Origin: JABDKH01 sp963768565
Lineage (GTDB): Bacteria; Bacteroidota; Rhodothermia; Rhodothermales; JABDKH01
DNA length: 64,000 nucleotides
Direction: 5' to 3'
Assembly: GCA_963768565.1 (NCBI GenBank)
Contig: CAVYIO010000038.1
Span: forward strand, 232,495-296,494
Numbering within the stretch: position 1 is the stretch's first letter; every line of letters starts with the position of its first letter. A program made the translations under genes and the position numbers. This document shows, piece by piece, positions 18,865-28,580 of this stretch. The notes under the pieces were generated by a model, which was given only the letters and a program-made list of their open reading frames with translations, had not been told where the DNA came from and ran no database searches.

Positions 18865-19185
18865 CTATCGAACGCGCCGCGCAATTTTCCTGGCCTGCTC
18901 TTCGGCGTCGGTTTTCTCGGGAAGATCCAGTTGGGGCCTGTCCTGGCCGGCCGACAGGAGATCCCAGTCAGTACTTGTGACGATCGTCTCGAGATTCTGT
19001 ACCCGCTGTTGCAGGTTTTCGCGGCTTTCTTCGGATGCCTTAAGCTGCTTCGAAAGCTCGTCAACGACGCTTTCAAGCTGAGCAGCCGACGTCCCGAGCT
19101 TGTCCTGCTTTGCCTTAAACTTCAGCCATTGCTCGAAGGCTCCAACGGCAATAGCCGCAAGAGGGATCAGGATCCAGAGTTCCAT
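18865..19185 (-). CDS. Small membrane-anchored coiled-coil protein
   Basis: This 106-residue protein has an N-terminal transmembrane helix (MELWILIPLAAIAVGAFEQW) followed by a basic stretch. A coiled coil runs over about residues 30-75 (LESVVDELSKQLKASEES, NLQQRVQNLETIV), and the charged C-terminus ends AEEQARKIARRVR. The layout recalls small phage-shock or envelope-associated proteins, but I do not recognise the family. It is convergent with the DUF1905 gene, six bases from it. Confidence 0.65.
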   Translation of the reverse strand: MELWILIPLAAIAVGAFEQWLKFKAKQDKLGTSAAQLESVVDELSKQLKASEESRENLQQRVQNLETIVTSTDWDLLSAGQDRPQLDLPEKTDAEEQARKIARRVR

Positions 19186-19306
19186 CTTTTGACCGTTGTG
19201 GCGAGCGCCTCCCGACTCCCGCGTGATTAATAACTCGGCGCCATCATGACTGCGAAAATATTACATTCTCCAGTAACAGGTCAGCCCCCATTTCAAATTG
19301 CCCCGC

Positions 19307-20077
19307 ATGTCGTTCTTTAGCAAGATTCGGACTCTTTTCAGCAGCCTCCTGCCGTCGCCCGGTGTAGAGTCCGACAACGACGACATGCGCCGATTCACGC
19401 AACTTGTCGGCCGGACTCCTCGCGAAGCGAAATGGTATCGCCAGGCTCTGAGACACAGATCCGTCCTTCAGGACGACAACGACTTGACGACGTCGAACGA
19501 GCGCCTTGAGTTTCTCGGAGACGCGATCCTCGGTCTCATCGTGGCCGAGGATCTGTTCAGCCGTTATCCAACAAAAGACGAGGGCTTTCTCACCAAGCTG
19601 CGAGCCCGGCTCGTCAACGGCAAGACCCTCGCGCAGTGCGCCAGATCGATCCAGCTGGGAGACCACATCCAACTCAGTGAGAACATGGATCGGGCGGCGG
19701 GACGAACCAACCGAAGCATACTGTCCGACACGTACGAGGCCATCATCGGCGCGATCTATCTTGACCATGGTCTTGAAGCGGCCAGGGAATTCATCACCCG
19801 CAGCTTGCTGCAGACCCTGGATATAGAAGAGCTGGCGCAGACCCGTGACAACTACAAGAGTTTACTCCTGGAATTGACCCAGGCTCGTGCCTGGCCACAG
19901 CCGGCTTATGGCATCGTAACCGCAGAAGGCCCGGACCACGACAAGAGTTTCACGATAAAGGTATCCATCGGCGACCGTGACCTCGGAATTGGCCAGGCAT
20001 CCAGCAAGAAGAGCGCCGAGCAGAAGGCCGCTCGCCAGGCTTTCGAGCGGCTGAACCAAGAACAATCCGAGGATTAG
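19307..20077 (+). CDS. rnc: Ribonuclease III
   Basis: This double-stranded RNA endonuclease processes rRNA precursors and some mRNAs. From ATG 19307 it is 256 residues. The catalytic domain carries the signature NERLEFLGDAIL (about 64-75) and the second acidic block DTYEAIIGAIYLDHG. A C-terminal dsRNA-binding domain follows, with KSLLLELTQARAWPQPAY and the basic end SKKSAEQKAARQAFERL. A TTG at 19298 is an alternative start. In many Bacteroidota rnc follows acpP-fabF; here that pair is about 20 kb away at 39.7-41.3 kb. Confidence 0.95.
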   Translation: MSFFSKIRTLFSSLLPSPGVESDNDDMRRFTQLVGRTPREAKWYRQALRHRSVLQDDNDLTTSNERLEFLGDAILGLIVAEDLFSRYPTKDEGFLTKLRARLVNGKTLAQCARSIQLGDHIQLSENMDRAAGRTNRSILSDTYEAIIGAIYLDHGLEAAREFITRSLLQTLDIEELAQTRDNYKSLLLELTQARAWPQPAYGIVTAEGPDHDKSFTIKVSIGDRDLGIGQASSKKSAEQKAARQAFERLNQEQSED

Positions 20078-20180
20078 AATCGTCGCTCGTCGAGAGCGCC
20101 GTTTATTCAAGTTCTCTTCCAGAACAGGGCTCGCGCGATCTCGTTCAAACCGGCCGATCGACACAGCACATCATTGAATC

Positions 20181-23075
20181 ATGGCCATACAACTCGACTA
20201 TACGGATCGATTCGTTTCCCGCCATGTCGGTCCGTCCGACAGCGAAGTCACCCGGATGCTGGCCGAGGTGGGGGTCGACTCCCTGGACGATCTGATCGAC
20301 CGAACGATTCCATCGGACATTCGGGTCGATAAGCCTCTGAGTCTGCCGGAGCCGCGGAGTGAGTTCAAGCTGCTAGAGTACGCCGGAAACGTCGCGTCCC
20401 GGAACAGCGTGTTCCGCTCGTACATCGGCATGGGGTATCACGACACGATCACACCTCCGGCAATTCTGCGCAACATCTTTGAGAATCCGGCCTGGTACAC
20501 GCAGTACACACCCTACCAGGCCGAGATCGCGCAGGGTCGACTCGAGGCACTGCTGAACTACCAGACGATGGTCATTGATCTGACCGGGCTCGAGATTGCG
20601 AATGCGTCGCTTCTGGATGAGGGAACGGCAGCCGCGGAAGCGATGATGATGTTGCATCGTGTCACGCGGAAGTCAGATCGTAACACATTCTTTGTTTCGT
20701 CGCTCTGTCATCCGCAGACTATCGATATCGTTAAGACGCGCGCCCTTCCCATCGGCGTGCAGGTGGTGGTGGGCGATCACAACGATTTTACCTTCGACGA
20801 CAGTGTGTTCGGAGCGCTGCTGCAGTATCCCGCGACGGACGGCGAGATCTGTGACTACACCGACTTTTGCTTTGACGCCCACGACAACGAAGCCCATGTG
20901 GTTGTCGCAGCCGACCTGATGAGTCTTGCGCTGCTGAAGCCGCCGGGCGAGTTCGGCGCTGATGTGGCGGTGGGCAGCACGCAGCGATTCGGTGTTCCGT
21001 TAGGCTATGGTGGCCCGCACGCCGCGTTCTTCGCGACCCGTGAGGAGTTCAAGCGCCAGATTCCGGGCCGAATTATCGGCGTCACGGTGGACTCTGCAGG
21101 CAACCGCGCGCTCCGAATGGCGCTCCAGACAAGAGAACAGCACATCCGGCGCGACAAGGCAACGTCGAACATCTGTACAGCCCAGGTCCTGCTTGCAGTA
21201 ATGGCCGGCATGTACGCGGTTTATCACGGACCCGACGGCATTCGAGCGATTGCAAATCGCATTCACAATCTGACCCGAACTCTCGGCAGTGCGCTCGAGC
21301 GATTGGGCTACGACGTACGACACCGGCACTTCTTCGACACGCTGCGCGTCGAAGCAACTCCCGAGGTCTCGGCGCAAATCATCGAAAGGGCTCTCGCGAA
21401 GAACATCAATCTCAGAATCTTCGAGGACTCGTCGCTGGGCATTGCGCTCGACGAAACCACCAGTGCAGATGACCTGCGTGACCTCATCGCCGTGTTTGCC
21501 GACGATCGCAAACCGGTTTTCGACCTTTCCGATATTACCGCTCTTACCGAGGACGGCTATCGGGGTCCCAACCGCCGCACGAGCGAATACCTGACCCACC
21601 CGGTCTTCGACAGCTACCAGTCCGAGACGGATCTGATGAGGTACGCGAGTCGATTGGCGGCGCGAGACCTGTCGCTCACGACCAGCATGATCCCGCTGGG
21701 ATCATGCACGATGAAACTGAATGCGGCAGCCGAACTCATGCCCGTGAGTTGGGGTCTTTTCGGCCGAATGCATCCCTTCGCACCGAAAGATCAGGCGGCG
21801 GGATACCAGACGATCTTCAGCGAGCTGGAGGCCTGGCTGGCAGAGATCACGGGCTTCGAGGCGATTTCACTTCAGCCAAATTCCGGCGCGTCCGGCGAGT
21901 ACGCGGGGCTCCTCGTCATTCGAGCTTACCATCATTCTCGTGGAGATCACCATCGAGACGTCTGTCTCATTCCCGAGTCGGCGCATGGCACGAATCCCGC
22001 CAGCGCGACGATGGCTGGAATGAAGGTCGTCGTCGTGAAGTGCGATCGTCACGGCAACGTCGATGTCGACGATCTCAAGGCGAAGGCCGAGGCCAACAAG
22101 GAATCCCTGGCTGCGCTCATGATCACGTACCCTTCCACGCACGGGGTTTTTGAGAAGAATATTCGGGAGATCTGCGAGGCGGTTCATGCGAATGGCGGCC
22201 AGGTGTACATGGATGGCGCGAACATGAATGCGCAGGTCGGCCTCTGCAGGCCGGGCGACTTCGGCGCGGATGTCTGCCACCTCAATCTGCACAAGACGTT
22301 CAGCATTCCCCACGGGGGCGGAGGACCCGGAATGGGCCCGGTCGGTGTTGCCTCGCATCTGGTGGAATTCCTGCCGAATCATCCGGTAGTTGAGACCGGG
22401 GGCGCCAGTTCTCTGGGCACCATCGCGGCCGCTCCCTACGGCAGTGCAAGTATTCTGCTGATATCGTGGGCCTACATCGCCATGATGGGCACCGAAGGAC
22501 TGGAGCTCGCGTCGAAGACAGCGATTCTCAACGCGAACTACATTGCGAAACGCCTCGAGGCTCACTATCCCATCCTCTATACCGGAAAGACCGGGTTTGT
22601 CGCACACGAGTTCATCCTGGACCTGCGCGCATTCCGGGCCTCGGCCGGAGTATCCGAAGTCGACGTTGCCAAACGACTCATGGATTACGGCTATCACGCA
22701 CCGACCATGTCCTGGCCGGTTGTCGGAACCATGATGATCGAGCCGACGGAGAGTGAATCGAAGGAGGAGCTCGATCGGTTCTGCGAGGCAATGATCTCGA
22801 TTCGGAGCGAGATTCAGGAGATCGAGCTCGGGGTCATGCCCTCTGAAGACAATCTCCTCGTCAATGCGCCGCACACGGTTGCGCTCGTAACGGCCGACAC
22901 GTGGGAGCATCCGTATTCACGCGAGAGGGCCGCCTTCCCGACTCCGTGGACTCGTGAGCACAAGTTCTGGCCGTCGGTGAGACGAGTAAACGACGCGTAC
23001 GGCGATCGGCACCTCGTTTGTTCTTGTCCGCCTCTCGAGGACTACGCGGCCGAGCCTGACCCGGCTTCTGCGTAG
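20181..23075 (+). CDS. gcvP: Glycine dehydrogenase (P-protein of glycine cleavage system)
   Basis: This 964-residue fused-type P-protein decarboxylates glycine and passes the aminomethyl group to lipoyl-H protein. The N-terminal half shows RHVGPSDSEVTRML and YTPYQAEIAQGRLEALLNYQ. The C-terminal half has ISLQPNSGASGEYAGLL, ESAHGTNPASATMAGMKVV and the PLP-lysine block LNLHKTFSIPHGGGGPG (Lys705). The length matches single-chain GcvP. No gcvT or gcvH is adjacent, and I see no glycine riboswitch in the 103-bp leader. Confidence 0.97.
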   Translation: MAIQLDYTDRFVSRHVGPSDSEVTRMLAEVGVDSLDDLIDRTIPSDIRVDKPLSLPEPRSEFKLLEYAGNVASRNSVFRSYIGMGYHDTITPPAILRNIFENPAWYTQYTPYQAEIAQGRLEALLNYQTMVIDLTGLEIANASLLDEGTAAAEAMMMLHRVTRKSDRNTFFVSSLCHPQTIDIVKTRALPIGVQVVVGDHNDFTFDDSVFGALLQYPATDGEICDYTDFCFDAHDNEAHVVVAADLMSLALLKPPGEFGADVAVGSTQRFGVPLGYGGPHAAFFATREEFKRQIPGRIIGVTVDSAGNRALRMALQTREQHIRRDKATSNICTAQVLLAVMAGMYAVYHGPDGIRAIANRIHNLTRTLGSALERLGYDVRHRHFFDTLRVEATPEVSAQIIERALAKNINLRIFEDSSLGIALDETTSADDLRDLIAVFADDRKPVFDLSDITALTEDGYRGPNRRTSEYLTHPVFDSYQSETDLMRYASRLAARDLSLTTSMIPLGSCTMKLNAAAELMPVSWGLFGRMHPFAPKDQAAGYQTIFSELEAWLAEITGFEAISLQPNSGASGEYAGLLVIRAYHHSRGDHHRDVCLIPESAHGTNPASATMAGMKVVVVKCDRHGNVDVDDLKAKAEANKESLAALMITYPSTHGVFEKNIREICEAVHANGGQVYMDGANMNAQVGLCRPGDFGADVCHLNLHKTFSIPHGGGGPGMGPVGVASHLVEFLPNHPVVETGGASSLGTIAAAPYGSASILLISWAYIAMMGTEGLELASKTAILNANYIAKRLEAHYPILYTGKTGFVAHEFILDLRAFRASAGVSEVDVAKRLMDYGYHAPTMSWPVVGTMMIEPTESESKEELDRFCEAMISIRSEIQEIELGVMPSEDNLLVNAPHTVALVTADTWEHPYSRERAAFPTPWTREHKFWPSVRRVNDAYGDRHLVCSCPPLEDYAAEPDPASA

Positions 23076-23093
23076 AACGGGCGGAGGCACGGT

Positions 23094-23999
23094 TCAGGCA
23101 TCCGACTCGCTTGCCAGCGTGTGCATACGCCCCGGAAGGGACTTCCCGAGGAAGCGCTCCATGCGGAGTGCGCAGGCGGACACTTTTCCGACGTTCACAC
23201 CGTTCCGGATGCCGAGCGCGTTAAGCAGATAGACTGTATCCTCCGTCGCGATATTCCCGGTGGCACCGGGAATGAATGGGCACCCTCCCATTCCGCCAAA
23301 CGCCGTGTCGAATCGTGAAACGCCGCTGCCGAGTGCCGCCACGACGTTGGCCATCCCCAGTCCTCGTGTGTCATGGAGATGAAGAACGATTTGATGTGCG
23401 GGTAGCATTTCCAGGACAGGCTTCAACCGCTCTTCGACCATTTTCGGATTCGCCATGCCGGTTGAGTCGGCGAGTGAAACGGAGTCGAGGTCCATCCCGG
23501 CGAATCTCTCGATCGCGTTGATGACGGTCTTGACGGGGGTGTCTCCGGGCGACGCATATCCGAAGACAGTCTGGAGACCGATTTGTGGCCGCAATCCGTA
23601 CTCGAGCGCACGGACGACCATCTGCTCCCCTTCTTCCAGCGCGTGTTCGGCGGACATGTTTGCATTGTCGCGGCTGTGACGATCGTTCGTGGCAATCGAA
23701 ATGTCTACATATTTCAATCCCGTGTCTCGCGCACGTTCGAGACCCTTGAGGTTTAGAACAAGGCCCGAAACGATGACGCCGTCCTGATCCCCGAGCTGGT
23801 CGATGATCTCCTCCGCATCCGCCATCTGGGGCACTTTGCGCGGATGCACGAACGAAGCGACCTGAATGCGGTTGAGACCGGCAGCGATGAGTTCTCGGAT
23901 GATCTCGAGTTTGAATTGCGTCGAAATTGGCTTCTCCTCGAACTGGAAACCATCGCGCGGACCCACCTCACACAGCTCAACTGATGTCGGATAGCTCAT
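23094..23999 (-). CDS. Hydroxymethylglutaryl-CoA lyase-family protein
   Basis: This TIM-barrel lyase of 301 residues is close to HMG-CoA lyase, which splits HMG-CoA into acetoacetate and acetyl-CoA. The blocks are VELCEVGPRDGFQFEE (metal-binding Asp near the N-terminus), RIQVASFVHPRKVPQMAD, VLHLHDTRGLGMANVV, and the active-site loop FGGMGGCPFIPGATGNIATE with its cysteine. HMGL-like aldolases of other specificity share this frame, so the substrate is not certain. It is convergent with gcvP, 18 bases away. Confidence 0.85.
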   Translation of the reverse strand: MSYPTSVELCEVGPRDGFQFEEKPISTQFKLEIIRELIAAGLNRIQVASFVHPRKVPQMADAEEIIDQLGDQDGVIVSGLVLNLKGLERARDTGLKYVDISIATNDRHSRDNANMSAEHALEEGEQMVVRALEYGLRPQIGLQTVFGYASPGDTPVKTVINAIERFAGMDLDSVSLADSTGMANPKMVEERLKPVLEMLPAHQIVLHLHDTRGLGMANVVAALGSGVSRFDTAFGGMGGCPFIPGATGNIATEDTVYLLNALGIRNGVNVGKVSACALRMERFLGKSLPGRMHTLASESDA

Positions 24000-24142
24000 A
24001 CGATGCGTATTCTATTCGTCGTTTCTGGGTCGTGAAAATTCCGAGAGTGTACGGCGGTTGGCCTGTATGAGTCATAGATAGCGGGTAACATGCCGCGGCA
24101 GCCTTCGTAGGCCACAAGCTACACACTATCCTGTGCGCCGGT

Positions 24143-26140
24143 ATGCGATTTATCACGTCCTTTGCGGCATCCGTTTTCCTGATGGCCGCGATTCCGTTTC
24201 AGGCTCTTCTCGGGCAAAAATCAACAATTTACGATGAGCCGCTCAGCGAGCGCCGAGTATCGTACGCGATTGACGCGGAGCTCGATCCGGATACGCGCAC
24301 CGTTACGGCCACTCAACGGCTGACGTGGAGAAATCCCGACCGCGTTGCTGTCGACGAGTTGCAGTTTCATCTGTATCTGAATGCTTTCAAAGGGCCCGAG
24401 TCGACCTTTATGCGCGAGAGCGGCGGTCAGCATCGCGGCTTCTCTGCGACCGGGGAGAACACATGGGGGGGAATCGACATCGAGCGCATGGCGATTGAAC
24501 GTCCGCGGGCGGTGGCAGCGGGTAACTCCGAACTCGAGCCGGAGTTGGTCGATCTCACCGAGTACATCACGTTCATTCAACCCGACGACGCCAATCCGAA
24601 TGATGAGACGGTCATCTCTGTACGCTTGCCCCGGGCCGTAGCAGCCCGGAGAAACGATTGCGCTGCGCATCGATTTCGAATCGAAGCTTCCGAAAGTGTC
24701 CGCGCGTACGGGGTGGGAGGAGACCGATCGTGGCGAGCCGTTTTTTATGGTCGCCCAGTGGTTTCCCAAGATCGGAGTGTACGAGGTCCCGGGTCAGCGA
24801 TATGTACCGGCCGATGCTCCTCGTGGAGTATGGAACACCCACCAGTTTCACTCCAATGGTGAGTTCTACGCCGACTTTGGTACGTATCACGTATCGATGA
24901 CGGTGCCCGAGAACTACGTCGTCGGTGCCTCCGGCGTCAAGATCGGGGAGGAAACCGGAGACGGCACGACACGCCTCACCTACTCGGCCGACGATGTCCA
25001 CGATTTCTCATGGACAGCGAGTCCGGCGTACGTGGAAGCAACGGATCAGTGGCGGCACGTGACGATACGCGCCCTCATGCAACCGGAACACGTCGACCAG
25101 ACGCAACGGCACATCGACGCGATCAAGGTCGCGCTGGAGCGATTTGACGAGTGGGTGGGCGAGTATCCGTACACCGTTCTGACGATCGTAGATGCGGTGG
25201 GTGGTGCCGGCGGTATGGAGTATCCGACACTCATTACCGGATTTACTGTTTTACGGCGAACCGTCGTGGATGAAGACACCGCTCGAGAGCACGGCCATTC
25301 ATGAATTCGGACACCAGTACTTCTACGGGCTGCTGGCCAGTAACGAATTCGAAGAAGCCTGGCTCGACGAGGGAATGACCTCCTATCTGGAAAGTCGCAT
25401 CATGGACGACGCGTATGGCTCCGGGTCAGAGTTATCCGTAGCCGGCCTGGAGATCGGATCACGAGACCGTCAGCGACTCAGCTACACGAAGAACGACCCC
25501 AGCCAGGGCAGCCTGTACGGATATGCCTGGGAGTATTCGTTTGGCGAGTACGGCAAAGTCTCGTATGTCGAAACCGGCGACCGTGATGAATTCGCTGGAA
25601 GGCTATCTCGGATGGGATACGATGAAGGAATTCCTTCGGACATACTATGCACGATGGCGTTTTAACCATCCAACGACGCGCGACCTCATCGATGTTGCGG
25701 AGGAGGTTTCCGGAGAGGATCTGTCGTGGTTTGCCGACCAGTATATCTACGGCGATGCCGTTGTCGACTATCGTCTGGATCGCATTCGCAATTCGAGGGT
25801 CGACGCTGACAGCGCTTCAACGTCGTACAAGAGCCAGGTATGGGTGGAGAGAGCAGGTGACGGTACGTTTCCGCAGACGCTTCGGGTCACGTACAGCGAC
25901 GGGTCCGTTGAGGATGTGGAATGGGACGGTCGCGGCGATCGCTGGAAATCGTTCGCGTTCACCAACGAGACTCGGATCGTCGAGGCCGAGTTGGATCCCG
26001 ACAACAAAGTGTGGCTCGATATCAATCGCCTGAACAACCGCAGGGTTGTCACGGCTGACGGTCAGTTGGCGCGCGAAATGCAGCTCAGCGCGATGACCAT
26101 CATTCAGCACCTGATGTACATCATTTCGGGCCTGTTCTAG
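24143..26140 (+). CDS. M1-family zinc metallopeptidase, three frameshifts
   Basis: This secreted gluzincin aminopeptidase is spread over four frames. The signal peptide (FITSFAASVFLMAAIPFQ) and N-terminal domain (AIDAELDPDTRTVTATQRLT) lie in the first frame. GGMEYPTLITGF, the exopeptidase-type motif, is in the second. The zinc motif HEFGH with the third ligand Glu in AWLDEGMTSYLE is in the third. NSLEGYLGWDTMKEFLRTYY and the C-terminal region are in the fourth. Removing one base at each of about 24641-24645, 25249-25252 (TTTT) and 25568-25573 joins them into one protein of about 665 residues. All active-site residues are kept, so sequencing insertions are more likely than decay. Confidence 0.8.
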
Positions 26141-26162
26141 GCGGCACTAATCCCTGAAGACC

Positions 26163-27089
26163 ATGGTAGCTCAAAGCATTGCGAGTGGAGGCCGGCTGGT
26201 TGCCGCGAAACCGGGCCTCACTCTGCTTCTTTATCTCGTAAACCTGATCGCAGCGCTGGTACTTTCTCTGCCGATTTATGGCGCGCTCGTTGGCGCGACG
26301 GCATCCAGTGGATATGCCGCCGATCTGGTTCAGCGATTTGACCTGGTCCTGTGGGCGGACATCATGGAGAAGTCGGGCGACGTGCTGTTTGCGAGTTGGG
26401 GTCAGCTGTTCTGGATGATTCCGTTGTTCCTGCTGTGGAAGGTCGTTGTGTCCGTAGGCCTGATAAACGGTCTTCGCGATGGCGGAGCCCGCTCGTTCTG
26501 GGACGGCGTCGGGCGATTTACGGGCAAAGCCACCCTCCTGGCCCTGCTTTACTTGCTGACGGTGTTGGGCTGGCTGTTGGTGGTCGGCGTCATGGTCGTG
26601 CTCGCCCGACTCGTTTTCTCGAACACCGAATCAGTCTTTACGCTCTACTGGATTGTCACGCCCTCGGTCCTCTTCGTTGGACTGGCGATCCTCGATCTGA
26701 TGCATGATTTCGGAAGAATAAGTCTGGTCATAAACGGTCGGGGTGCGCCGTCCGCGTGGCTTGACGGGATACGATACCCGTTCCGGAGGCCTACGTCCGT
26801 TCTGGTCTATCTGGTGTGGCTCCTGGTGGCCATTGTTCTGTCAGTGGCGGCCGTGCGAATGCACGCCTCCTTCGCTGCGACTATTGGGGCCGTGTGGCTT
26901 CTCTTTCTCGTGCAGCAGATCGTGTTCTTCCTCCGTGCGGGAGTCACGGTCGCGTGGTTCGGGAGCGAAGTCAGCTACTTTGAGCGCGTGCAATACCGTG
27001 AAGCCCCACTCATCGCCGACGCTCCGGTTGCATCGGGAGAGGACACTGGACTTCGACCCGCTGACCGCGTAGTTCAGGAAACTGCCTGA
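26163..27089 (+). CDS. Six-helix integral membrane protein, unknown function
   Basis: This 308-residue protein has about six hydrophobic helices (for example LTLLLYLVNLIAALVLSLP, LLALLYLLTVLGWLLVVGV and VYLVWLLVAIVLSVAAV). The C-terminal tail is soluble, and no catalytic motif is seen. It lies 22 bp after the M1 peptidase on the same strand and may be cotranscribed. Its last 16 bases overlap the 3' end of the convergent aminotransferase gene. I do not recognise a named family. Confidence 0.7.
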   Translation: MVAQSIASGGRLVAAKPGLTLLLYLVNLIAALVLSLPIYGALVGATASSGYAADLVQRFDLVLWADIMEKSGDVLFASWGQLFWMIPLFLLWKVVVSVGLINGLRDGGARSFWDGVGRFTGKATLLALLYLLTVLGWLLVVGVMVVLARLVFSNTESVFTLYWIVTPSVLFVGLAILDLMHDFGRISLVINGRGAPSAWLDGIRYPFRRPTSVLVYLVWLLVAIVLSVAAVRMHASFAATIGAVWLLFLVQQIVFFLRAGVTVAWFGSEVSYFERVQYREAPLIADAPVASGEDTGLRPADRVVQETA

Positions 27090-28570
27090 TGCGCCGCGGG
27101 AAGATCAAAGCCCCCGGCAAGCGGATCCTCAGCCATCCCGTTGCTGCTCGCTACGTGACAGAATTCGTTGGTGTGGTTGTCGTATCCGTAATCCCGACTC
27201 CACTCATCGATATTTTCGGCAATCTGCCGAATACCGTCGATGGCGTACTCCATCTCCTGGTCTGTCATTGTCGGATGCAGTGACAGGCGTACCCAGCCCG
27301 GTTTGGCCGATAGGTCTCCGGCGTCGATCCTGTCCGTGATTGAATGCGATTTATCCCAGTCGACGTGCAGCAGATAGTGCCCGTACGTTCCCGCGCAGGA
27401 ACACCCACCACGCACCTGGACCCCGAAGCGATCGTTGAGTAGCTGCACGATCAGGTTGTAGTGGATTCCTTCGATGTAGAATGAAATGACGCCGATTCGG
27501 TCTTCCGTTTGGTCCGCCAGAATCACGAGTCCCGGAACGTCGCGAAGAAGCGCAAACGCCCGCTGCAGGAGCTCGTGCTCGCGCGCCTCCATGGCCTTGA
27601 CATCCATCTGCTCTTTGAGGCGGACGGCCAGTGCCGCTCTGATGGTCTGCAGAAATGCAGGTGTGCCGCCATCTTCACGAGCCTCGATATCCTTGACGAA
27701 TCGGTGTTCGCCCCACGGATTAGTCCAGTCGACGGTTCCTCCGCCGGGGACATCCGGCACGGAGTTGTGATACAGACGACCGTCAAACACGAGCACACCG
27801 GCGGAGCCCGGTCCGCCCAGAAACTTGTGCGGTGAGAAGTAGATGGCGTCGAGTTTCTGAGCTGCATTGTCGGGGTGCATGTCGATGTTCGCATACGGCG
27901 CCGACGCCGCAAAATCGACAAAACAGATACCGCCGTGCTCATGCATTATCTCCGCAAGCCGGTGATACGGAGTCCCGATGCCTGTGACGTTCGAGCACGC
28001 CGTGAACGCCCCGATCTTCACGCGGCGATCCTCGTACTTTCGAAGGAGCACCGTAAGATTCTGCGGATCAACCAGGCCCTCCCGACCGGGGGGAATAACC
28101 TCTACATCCGCAATCGTCTCCAGCCATGACGTGTGATTCGAGTGATGCTCCATGTGAGTGAGGAACACGACGGGACGATCTTCCGTGGCTAACTTCACCT
28201 GGTCGCGCAGGCGCTCCGGCACGCGCAGCCCGAGGATCCGTTGCAGCTTGTTCACGACCCGTGTCATGCCGGAGCCGGCGGCGACGATGACGTCGTCGGG
28301 GGTTGCATTCACGTGCCGCTTGATAATCCTTCGCGCCTCATGGTACGCCCGCGTCATCCCGCGTCCAGTGACACTCGCCTCCGAATGTGTATTGCCGACG
28401 AACGGCCCGAACACGTTGACCATCTGATCTTCGATAGGCCGGTATAGTCGACCCGACGCGATCCAGTCCGCATAGACGAGTGGCTGACGACCGAATGGCG
28501 TCACGAAATGACTTCCGTGACCGATGGTATTGAGCCGGAATGGCTCGAAGTGCTTCTCGAGATCCGTCAT
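27074..28570 (-). CDS. Class V aminotransferase, cysteine desulfurase-like
   Basis: This PLP-dependent enzyme of 498 residues has fold type I. It shows FLTHMEHHSNHTSWLE (cofactor-binding His region), ICFVDFAASAPYANIDMH, and the lysine motif YFSPHKFLGGPGSAGVLVF. A GGCSCAGTYGH loop provides cysteines at the place of the SufS/CsdA active-site loop. The C-terminus shows KPGWVRLSLHPTMTDQEMEY. It is longer than typical SufS, and no suf genes are nearby, so the reaction could differ. The ATG at 28570 fits; the frame stays open upstream into rpoN. It is the third gene of the DUF3109-rpoN operon, 10 bases after rpoN. Confidence 0.82.
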   Translation of the reverse strand: MTDLEKHFEPFRLNTIGHGSHFVTPFGRQPLVYADWIASGRLYRPIEDQMVNVFGPFVGNTHSEASVTGRGMTRAYHEARRIIKRHVNATPDDVIVAAGSGMTRVVNKLQRILGLRVPERLRDQVKLATEDRPVVFLTHMEHHSNHTSWLETIADVEVIPPGREGLVDPQNLTVLLRKYEDRRVKIGAFTACSNVTGIGTPYHRLAEIMHEHGGICFVDFAASAPYANIDMHPDNAAQKLDAIYFSPHKFLGGPGSAGVLVFDGRLYHNSVPDVPGGGTVDWTNPWGEHRFVKDIEAREDGGTPAFLQTIRAALAVRLKEQMDVKAMEAREHELLQRAFALLRDVPGLVILADQTEDRIGVISFYIEGIHYNLIVQLLNDRFGVQVRGGCSCAGTYGHYLLHVDWDKSHSITDRIDAGDLSAKPGWVRLSLHPTMTDQEMEYAIDGIRQIAENIDEWSRDYGYDNHTNEFCHVASSNGMAEDPLAGGFDLPAAHQAVS

Positions 28571-28580
28571 GTAAATAGGT

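Noticed and set aside
20078..20180. Glycine riboswitch upstream of gcvP
   Set aside because: The leader is only 103 bp and lacks the conserved glycine aptamer pattern.
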